The position numbers and the translations under genes were made by a program. From NCBI GenBank assembly GCA_964017235.1, contig OZ024930.1, positions 157,046,221 to 157,110,220 of the forward strand: a DNA stretch of 64,000 nucleotides, given 5' to 3'. Numbering within the stretch: the first letter of the stretch is position 1; every line of letters begins with the position of its first letter. Positions 58,329 to 64,000 of the stretch are shown piece after piece. Under the pieces are notes generated by a model that was given only the letters and a program-made list of their open reading frames with translations, was not told the DNA's origin and did no database searches. The DNA comes from Sabellastarte sp. h YS-2021 (Eukaryota > Annelida > Polychaeta > Sabellida > Sabellidae).

Positions 58329-59705
58329 TTACCCGTAACATCTTGAAGGTAAAGGAATACCTAGATCCTGGGAATGACTCCTGAAGACTTGGTTGTAGCG
58401 GATGTGCCCCCCCCCCCCCCCCCTTTTTTCTTTCCGAGGACAACTGGTCTGAGGGGAAGGATCTAGGACTTGTTGTGCAGCCACTACGGGTCCCAGGTAC
58501 AAATTGTTGTCGGTGTCCGACCAAGTAAGGTCTTTTAGGTAAAAATTTGTAAATGTGTTGTGAGCTTTCCAGTGACAGGCTTGCATGATTTGGTCCACCG
58601 ATACCCCACCGTAAAAGGCCTTAGAGGCCGCGAAGGCCCGGATGTCATGCGCTTTGACTTGGACCAAGTCCAAGGCTTGTTGATCTGCTTGTTTGTAACA
58701 AAGTAGGATGGTTTGTTTCAACCATGAAGAGAGTGTAGCGGGTCTGATGTCTGAGGTATGTCCTTTCTTAAAGGAGATGAAAAGGAGAGAACGAGACCCT
58801 CTCAGGTCTTTAGTTCGGTCCAAATAAAACCTCAGGGCCCGCACGGGACACAGGGTCCTGTCTTCTTTAAACTGTCTATCTACAATGGTAGTCAAAGCAG
58901 GAATAGTCACTGGTGACACACTTTGAGAACCTTCTCTTGCTAGTTGGTTTTTGGCTATGAAATCAGAAGAAGGGAACAAGGCTACCTTTTCCCATTGGCC
59001 TAAATTAGCTACTTTGTTAGCGACCCAGGCATGGATTTCGCTGCGGCGCTTGCCGGAGGCCAAGGCTAGCAAGAAAGCAGTTTTGAGAGTAAGATGTTTG
59101 AGGTCTGAGTCTTTCATGGGCTCAAATGGTGCTTTGGTGAGCTCGTTAAGGACAGCAGAAAGGTTCCACTTGGGTAAATTTCTGGAACTTTTAGGACGAT
59201 CCCTGTGAAAACTGGAGAGTAACCTATGAAGGTCTGCATTGTGTGCAATATGTTGGGCCGTTGGGCCCAAAGTGTCAACGATTGCAGTCCTGTAACCATC
59301 AATGGTCGAGGGGCGCCTGTTTAAGTCTTGGTACAGATACATGAAGAAATCTGAGATTTGTTTCACAGACGGAGTGGAGAAATCCACCGAATTTTCTCTG
59401 CACCATTTTTCAAATAGGGCCCACTTTGATTTGTAGATGGTCCTTGTTGATGACCGCTGAGGGGCAGCAATTCTCTCTGCCACCTCCACAGAGAAGCCTT
59501 GTTCCTGGAGTTGCCCGCTCCTAGACACCAGGCGTGGAGGTTCAGGTGCTGGGGGTTGTTGTGGAACACCAGCTTGTGGGACTGTTTGAGTAGGGTTGTT
59601 GACACTGGGAGTTGCAGTGGGATCTCTGTTGAGAGCTGCACTAGGTCCCAAAACCAGGGCATCCCTGGCCAGCCTGGGGCTATTACGATGATCAGGCAAT
59701 GACAT
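58329..59705 (-). CDS. Tyrosine recombinase of DIRS C
   Basis: 458 aa. A Pro-rich N-terminus (1-60), a SAM-like core-binding region (about 85-180) and the catalytic domain (about 200-400). Catalytic residues are Arg 220/221 in SGKRRSEIHAW, His353-x-x-Arg356 in KAHDIRAFAA, His378/Trp379 in ACHWKAH and the nucleophile Tyr389 in TNFYLKD. The enzyme would join the circular DNA to the target without a target duplication. The first Met at 59705 lies inside the RT/RNase H gene (343-base overlap, different frame); whether this ATG or reinitiation/frameshifting is used is unknown. After VVAAQQV the frame runs through the G17 tract into about 45 extra residues; element A stops at the matching place, so this tail is probably spurious. 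Confidence 0.92.
   Translation of the reverse strand: MSLPDHRNSPRLARDALVLGPSAALNRDPTATPSVNNPTQTVPQAGVPQQPPAPEPPRLVSRSGQLQEQGFSVEVAERIAAPQRSSTRTIYKSKWALFEKWCRENSVDFSTPSVKQISDFFMYLYQDLNRRPSTIDGYRTAIVDTLGPTAQHIAHNADLHRLLSSFHRDRPKSSRNLPKWNLSAVLNELTKAPFEPMKDSDLKHLTLKTAFLLALASGKRRSEIHAWVANKVANLGQWEKVALFPSSDFIAKNQLAREGSQSVSPVTIPALTTIVDRQFKEDRTLCPVRALRFYLDRTKDLRGSRSLLFISFKKGHTSDIRPATLSSWLKQTILLCYKQADQQALDLVQVKAHDIRAFAASKAFYGGVSVDQIMQACHWKAHNTFTNFYLKDLTWSDTDNNLYLGPVVAAQQVLDPSPQTSCPRKEKRGGGGGHIRYNQVFRSHSQDLGIPLPSRCYG
58407..58429 (-). other. Polypurine tract A6-G17 in DIRS C
   Basis: On the element strand AAAAAA followed by 17 G, inside the last part of the recombinase frame (encoding the Lys/Gly stretch). 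It is positionally equivalent to 5430-5451 in DIRS A, and both are followed on the element's upstream side by a CCTC/AGAGC context. Confidence 0.7.
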
Positions 59706-61636
59706 TGCCTAGGAGGGTACGCATAGGCCGTGAGGTTGGTCCAGTTTATGTTCAGAGCATCTATGTCCCAGGCCTTTGGGTCTGGGATAGGAGACACGTA
59801 TAGAGGGAGTTTGTGGTTCAGGTGAGTGGCAAATAAGTCTACATGAGGGGTGAACCACTTTTGGCAGATCTGTTTGAAGACCTGTGGGTGCAGAGACCAT
59901 TCTGTTGACTGCACTTGGTTGGACCTGGAGAGCAGGTCGGCCATCACATTCAGGCACCCTGGAATGTGCCTGGCTTTCAATGTTATGTGGTAGTGATGGC
60001 ACCAGGTCATGACCTTCCACAGGAGAGCACACATCTCTGCCGAGTGTGTTCCTCCTTGTTTGTTGATGTAGGCTACCACTGTTGAGTTGTCCGTCGCAAC
60101 CAACACTGTTTGATTCTGGCACTGGTCCTTGAAGTCTCGAAGGGCCAGGGAGACCGCCTTCAATTCTAGGACATTTATGTGTAGCCTTTTTTCCCGATCC
60201 GACCACAGACCCTTTGTAGAATTTTGGTCTAAGTGAGCGCCCCAACCTTCGTTTGAGGCGTCGGTAAAGAGTTGGATACTGTGGTCTTTGGGATGAAGGT
60301 CTGCACCTTTCATCACATTGGAGGGATTTTGCCACCAATCCAGGTGGGCTGCAATGGCTTCTGTCCAGGGAAGGAGGTTGTCCAGCGACTGAGGATATCT
60401 CCAGTGCTCCTTGAGGTGAAACTGAAAGGGCCTCATGTGAAGGCGTCCCTCCGGGACCATTTTCTCCGTTGAGGCTAGCAACCCAATTAGAGACATCAAA
60501 CATCTTGCAGTCAAAACACGTTTTGACTTGAGTCGTAGGATCAAATCCTGAAGTTTGAGCCATCTCTCTTGAGTGGGTTTTACAAGGGCTGAATCTAGGT
60601 GGTATTCGTAGCCCACGAACGAAAACACCTGAGTAGGTTTCAGTTCTGATTTTTCCTGATTTATTATCCACCCCAAGGACTGAGTTAGGTCTACCACTGC
60701 CTGAGTGTTCACTTGGGCTTCCTCCTGAGACTGGGACCTGATCAGCCAGTCGTCCAGGTATTGGTGAATTCTGAGTCCTCTTGAGAGGGCCATTAGTTTC
60801 ACTTCCTTTACGATCATTGTAAAGACCTGGGGGGCTGTGGCTAGCCCGAACGGGAGGGAGGTGAACTGGAACACCTGAGCCTTGTAGCAAAACCTTAGGT
60901 ATTTCCTTGAGTTTGGGTGGATGGGGATGTGCAGGTAAGCGTCCGACAGATCTATCGACGATACCCACTCCCCTGGAATCAGGGAGGTCCTGATGGACTC
61001 TGGAGTTTCCATTTTGAACTTTTCTACGTGTAGAAAAGTGTTGAGCCTGCTTAAGTCTATGACTGGCCTCCACCTTTGGTGAGGCTTGGGTACTAGGAAC
61101 AGGCGACTGTAAAACCCGAGAGATTTTACATTGTCTACCCTTTCGATAGCGTTCTTTGACAGGAGAGACTGGATACAAGTAGCCAAGGCTTGGTCTTTTT
61201 GTTGGGCCTTGTACTCTGACAGAATCAGAGGAAATCTGATCAAGTTTGGCTTTGAACGGAATGGCAGAACGTAGCCATTGGTGATAATGTTTAACACGTT
61301 TTGAGAACATTTGTTTGTGAGCCAGTCTCTCCTGAAAGAACGGAGGCGACCTCCTACTGGTGGACTGAGTGAGGCTTTGGAGGAGTCATTGGGGAGGGGG
61401 GTTTCCACGCCCCCTTCCTCTATTGTGGGGTCGAAAACGACCCCTGGAGCCTCTGAAGTTGGATTTTCCTCTTCCCGAGGGAAAGGACTGGTTACTGCTT
61501 TGAGAGGTATTGCCCCCATAGGGGCGTTTCCTGTAGGAGCCTCTTTTCTTGTGGGGACCACGAAAGGGCTTATTCTGGTAGGGTACAAAACCCTGAGAAT
61601 CTTTTGAGGTGCCTTTTTTGAGAAGGAAGTCCTCAC
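59363..61636 (-). CDS. Reverse transcriptase/RNase H polyprotein of DIRS C
   Basis: 757 aa, uninterrupted. RT: RWRPVIDLSRLN (about 187-198), motif A SSIDLSDAYLHIPI with Asp229, motif B LPFGLATAP, catalytic YLDD 293-296 and FVGYEY. RNase H acidic residues: Asp459 (LFTDASNEGWG), Glu491 (VLELKA), Asp516 (VATDNST) and Asp567 (NVMADLLSR). The C-terminal region with VDLFATHLNHKLP, DIDAL, AYAYPP and APGWPGMPWFWDL resembles the Dam-like methyltransferase domain noted in DIRS elements. About 12 residues between AYPP and APGWP are missing compared with A, in frame. The 5' end overlaps Gag by 250 bases, so translation may use frameshifting; the first Met (61636) may not be the true start. Confidence 0.93.
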   Translation of the reverse strand: MRTSFSKKAPQKILRVLYPTRISPFVVPTRKEAPTGNAPMGAIPLKAVTSPFPREEENPTSEAPGVVFDPTIEEGGVETPLPNDSSKASLSPPVGGRLRSFRRDWLTNKCSQNVLNIITNGYVLPFRSKPNLIRFPLILSEYKAQQKDQALATCIQSLLSKNAIERVDNVKSLGFYSRLFLVPKPHQRWRPVIDLSRLNTFLHVEKFKMETPESIRTSLIPGEWVSSIDLSDAYLHIPIHPNSRKYLRFCYKAQVFQFTSLPFGLATAPQVFTMIVKEVKLMALSRGLRIHQYLDDWLIRSQSQEEAQVNTQAVVDLTQSLGWIINQEKSELKPTQVFSFVGYEYHLDSALVKPTQERWLKLQDLILRLKSKRVLTARCLMSLIGLLASTEKMVPEGRLHMRPFQFHLKEHWRYPQSLDNLLPWTEAIAAHLDWWQNPSNVMKGADLHPKDHSIQLFTDASNEGWGAHLDQNSTKGLWSDREKRLHINVLELKAVSLALRDFKDQCQNQTVLVATDNSTVVAYINKQGGTHSAEMCALLWKVMTWCHHYHITLKARHIPGCLNVMADLLSRSNQVQSTEWSLHPQVFKQICQKWFTPHVDLFATHLNHKLPLYVSPIPDPKAWDIDALNINWTNLTAYAYPPRQCHCLIIVIAPGWPGMPWFWDLVQLSTEIPLQLPVSTTLLKQSHKLVFHNNPQHLNLHAWCLGAGNSRNKASLWRWQRELLPLSGHQQGPSTNQSGPYLKNGAEKIRWISPLRL

Positions 61637-63551
61637 CTTCCTTCACTAATTGAGACTCGAACAAGGAAGGGCCCCAAAAGGACGAGTTCCTGAGTTCTTG
61701 ACGTCTCGTTTCTCCTAATTGTGGATGTAATAGAGTCATCTCGGCTTCGCGTCTGAGCAAGCCGGTATTAGCCATAGAGTATAATTCCCTCTGCAAAATA
61801 TGGGCTAGAGATTTGCTGAGACAAGTGAGGGCCCTGTGTTGGACAAGTACTGTCTTGTTCCAAAAATCTAAGTAGTCAGCTACTTCCTCATATCCGCGCT
61901 TTGCCGCTTTCTCAGGATTGGCACCTTTCTGAATCTGAGATTTTATCTTCTTGACCGTAGATTTGATGCTATGTTGGCATTTTTCCAATGAAGCATTGCA
62001 AGAAGAGGAGGTTTTGGCAAATGCAGCGGTGAAGTTGAGGGTAGAAATATTTTGTCTAGCCTGAAGTTCCAGCTCCTTGAGAACTGGCAGGGGAACTCTG
62101 GCTACTGGGGGCCCAGAAGGTCTAGGAGTAATACAGATCTTAGCAAAGTCCGTATTCAACTCCTGAATTTTGTCCTGAAAAGTTGGTTGTCCCACCTTGT
62201 ACCACTTTGAAGTTGAGGGAGGAGGCTTGACATATTTTCCCTCAGATAAATTGGCAGCCTTAAAGTCATGTTGGAATTTATCAAAGGCGTCCTTGATAAC
62301 TGAGCTAAGTGGAAGGATAGAGGAAGGACCTCTAGGTCTGAGCTCTTGACGGCCTTTTTCATCATCCAGACCCAACACTGAAGTGGACGACCTGGGCATA
62401 GATTCCCTGGTGTCAGGGAGAGACAGAATACGCCTGAAGGTGTCTACCTCTTCAGAGTATTGTGAGGGCATGTCAGACAAAGCTACTTCCCTATAATAAG
62501 GGGGGTCTGGATCATGTTGTGGGAGGTCTTGATCAGAAGCTACTCCTGAGGGCTGAGCCCTAGAGGGCTTAGAAGACCTGTGTCTGGCTACAGGGGAGTG
62601 ATCCTCCTCTGAGGAAAATGACACGTATCTAGATCTTGATTTATGTTTGTTCTTGTCAGAGTGTTTTTTGGATCTAGAAGAAGGGATCCGAGGTTCATCG
62701 GAATCCTCAATTAGTTGGTCCGAGGCAGAGCTCGGGTCAACTGGCTGCTTATGGCTTTGCTTTTTGTGAGAGTACGAGACCTCTTCAGGATGACCTTCAG
62801 AGGGGGCAACGTACTGATCCGAGGAAGGTTGAGTAGATACTAAACGCGGAGGAAGTGCTGGACCGAAGTCCACATCCATATCCTCGCTTGGGATGTTAGT
62901 ACCAGATCTCGGAGGGGGCAAATCCAGAGGGGCAGCAGTACTACTGGACAAGCCAGGTTTTGAAGCAAGAAGAGAGGACTCTACCTCGACTTTCTGTTTT
63001 GCAGCCAACTCCTCTCGGAGTGACTGAAAAGCTTCCAACATGGATGCCTGGAAGGTACCCATTTGCTGCTGTAAATGTATATTTAAGGAATCACCGAGTG
63101 ATTTCTCTATGTTTTTCTGGATTTTATTTTGCAAAGCCGTACCAGGGGTGGGTGGAATAGTCTTGGCTGGCGTTTTCAAGGACAGGGAACTGAAGGCAAG
63201 AGGTTGTGGACGGGGGGGTGAGGTAAAAAGGCTATCAGCAGCACACTCGAGGTCTGCATTGGATCCAGTGAAGGAATCCCCGTCGCCTTCACCCAAAAGA
63301 TCTAGTTCATCTTTGGAACTAGTTGCCGCTTTTTGCTTTTTCAAATACCGCTTCCGGTTTTGAATTTTCTGTAATTGCTCATCTGTGAAAGACGTGCAAA
63401 TTTCACAAGGGGTTTCAAAGGTGACACAGGGGTCATCTCCCTTGCCAGCCTCCCTACAGGTAGGGCAGAAATTATGTGTATCAAAGCTAAAGCAGAAATG
63501 GCGGCATTTCTGAGCTCTCGGTTTGTCTTTATTTGCTTGATGTGTCGACAT
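61386..63551 (-). CDS. Gag-like ORF1 of DIRS C
   Basis: 721 aa from the Met at 63551 (MSTHQANKDKPRAQKC); an upstream in-frame Met at 63611 would add 20 hydrophobic residues not seen in element A, so I prefer the inner start. The N-terminal Cys-rich motif FCPTCREAGKGDDPC with CEIC is shared with A. The middle is Ser/Pro/acidic-rich (about 120-400), then an Arg/Ser/Lys stretch. A conserved region follows (KWYKVGQPTFQDKIQELN to MANTGLLRREAEMTLL, about 460-640). The C-terminal tail is basic and Gly/Arg/Asn-rich (RGSRGRFRPHNRGRGRG), fit for RNA binding. Probably the structural protein of the replication complex, from family knowledge. Confidence 0.88.
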   Translation of the reverse strand: MSTHQANKDKPRAQKCRHFCFSFDTHNFCPTCREAGKGDDPCVTFETPCEICTSFTDEQLQKIQNRKRYLKKQKAATSSKDELDLLGEGDGDSFTGSNADLECAADSLFTSPPRPQPLAFSSLSLKTPAKTIPPTPGTALQNKIQKNIEKSLGDSLNIHLQQQMGTFQASMLEAFQSLREELAAKQKVEVESSLLASKPGLSSSTAAPLDLPPPRSGTNIPSEDMDVDFGPALPPRLVSTQPSSDQYVAPSEGHPEEVSYSHKKQSHKQPVDPSSASDQLIEDSDEPRIPSSRSKKHSDKNKHKSRSRYVSFSSEEDHSPVARHRSSKPSRAQPSGVASDQDLPQHDPDPPYYREVALSDMPSQYSEEVDTFRRILSLPDTRESMPRSSTSVLGLDDEKGRQELRPRGPSSILPLSSVIKDAFDKFQHDFKAANLSEGKYVKPPPSTSKWYKVGQPTFQDKIQELNTDFAKICITPRPSGPPVARVPLPVLKELELQARQNISTLNFTAAFAKTSSSCNASLEKCQHSIKSTVKKIKSQIQKGANPEKAAKRGYEEVADYLDFWNKTVLVQHRALTCLSKSLAHILQRELYSMANTGLLRREAEMTLLHPQLGETRRQELRNSSFWGPSLFESQLVKEGEDFLLKKGTSKDSQGFVPYQNKPFRGPHKKRGSYRKRPYGGNTSQSSNQSFPSGRGKSNFRGSRGRFRPHNRGRGRGNPPPQ

Positions 63552-63766
63552 TTTATACGCAATAAAAAGACGTACAATAGAATTGCCTGAACCGAGGAAA
63601 GCTAAAAACAAGAGTCAAGAAATACTTAAGGTGTGAAAATCAGAATTTTACAAAATGATCTATAGCATATAATTAAAGAAATATGCAAATATTAGCCTCC
63701 AACAATAAGTAAGAACTGAGAAAAAAATAGAAATGTCTGTATATTTACAAACTGCTACCAGTCAAT

Positions 63767-63922
63767 CGTGGCCAACGAGAAAGTAGGACGATTGGTCAGA
63801 AGTTATCACGTGACGACAACTACCAGTATATCCGGTGGCTAACAAGAACTGTCTTTTTTTCTAAGACGTTGGCCCCGGGTGTGGCAAGTTCCGAGAACAG
63901 CATTAAGTCCCACATGGTAAGC
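63767..63922. repeat. Inverted terminal repeat of DIRS C, 5' (promoter-side) end
   Basis: Pairs with about 57605-57777. It lies 215-370 bases upstream of the Gag start and so probably contains the promoter. On the - strand a TCACGTGA palindrome (63806-63813) and a CCAAT motif (63791-63795) are seen. Confidence 0.9.
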
Positions 63923-63940
63923 TATTGTAGCGTAATAAAA

Positions 63941-64000
63941 ATGCATCTTTTTATGGAATTCCAGAATCGCAAAGGTATTGGCTGTTGAGAGGGATGTAAA
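63941..64000. other. Right flank of DIRS C
   Basis: Host sequence after the element. A possible acceptor TTCCAG at about 63962 precedes a short open stretch (ATCGCAAAGGTATTGGC), but its phase does not fit F-box exon g, so no exon is called. Confidence 0.4.

Larger units (their letters stand above)
57586..63940 (-). mobile_element. DIRS-like retrotransposon C, apparently coding-complete
   Basis: A full-length DIRS element: outer ends TTGGAAATTTTAATT (57586) and CGTAATAAAA (to 63940), ITRs about 57605-57777 and 63767-63922, and an internal complementary region at 57838-57945. Three open frames follow the DIRS order Gag, RT/RNase H, tyrosine recombinase, overlapping in different frames. It is only distantly related to A and B (ITR sequences unrelated beyond the junction motif), so it is a separate family. 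The ITRs differ at a few positions (for example CGGGTTGCC against CGGAACTTGCC). It lies just downstream of F-box exon g. Confidence 0.94.

Noticed and set aside
58329..58470. C-terminal Gly-rich extension of the DIRS C recombinase as a real domain
   Set aside because: Element A's recombinase stops at the matching point, and the extension is read through the G17 tract and 3' region; more likely a lost stop or a length error in the homopolymer.
63941..64000. Possible next exon of the F-box gene after DIRS C
   Set aside because: A TTCCAG acceptor and an open stretch are present, but exon g ends in phase 0 and the only open frame here needs two bases from the previous exon. Too short to support.

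Overview
This is a metazoan (eukaryotic) genomic window: AT-rich, intron-containing and dominated by transposable elements and satellite-type tandem repeats. Tyrosine-recombinase (DIRS-like) retrotransposons, CR1/L2-like LINE fragments, many short inverted-repeat DNA transposons and rolling-circle-like elements carrying internal tandem repeats together suggest a marine invertebrate. A lophotrochozoan such as a bivalve mollusc is the best guess, but this is inference from repeat content only.

Two host genes are visible. An F-box protein gene on the + strand (seven phase-compatible exons, 49325-56153) reads like an FBXO15 homologue; its first and last exons are not identified. A single orphan exon on the - strand (12824-12903) encodes the P-loop and switch I of a Rab-family GTPase, closest in appearance to the Rab5/21/22/31 group.

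The most informative part is three DIRS-like elements. Element A (about 4881-11194, - strand) has identical 173-bp inverted terminal repeat (ITR) cores but broken genes. Element B (about 33961-38952, + strand) is an old, rearranged relative with an internal inversion. Element C (about 57586-63940, - strand) keeps open reading frames for Gag, reverse transcriptase/RNase H and tyrosine recombinase. In all three an internal complementary region joins the two outer ends head to tail, as expected for replication through a circular intermediate. A and C also share an A6-G16/17 tract at the same place.

Other layout. 1-11985 (interrupted) and 40767-43911 are inverted copies of one ~3.1-kb element built on 351-bp repeats. 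The right copy acts as an internal empty-site reference that dates and delimits insertions in the left copy: a Helitron-like element at 858-3320, a hAT MITE at 3942-4348 and DIRS A. 13465-14702, 21509-22312 and 24425-25860 are CR1/L2-like LINE fragments. 15973-17971 is a Ginger-like element with arrays of 24-bp palindromes, with a Tigger/pogo MITE nested inside it. 19236-22900 is a 155-bp repeat array carrying a second Helitron-like copy and a LINE. 23559-29448 holds several MITEs. 30193-33810, 39370-40620 and 53140-54390 are copies of an element with 146-bp repeats. 43912-48840 is mostly degenerate tandem repeats and unannotatable AT-rich DNA. The windows between these show no recognisable genes.
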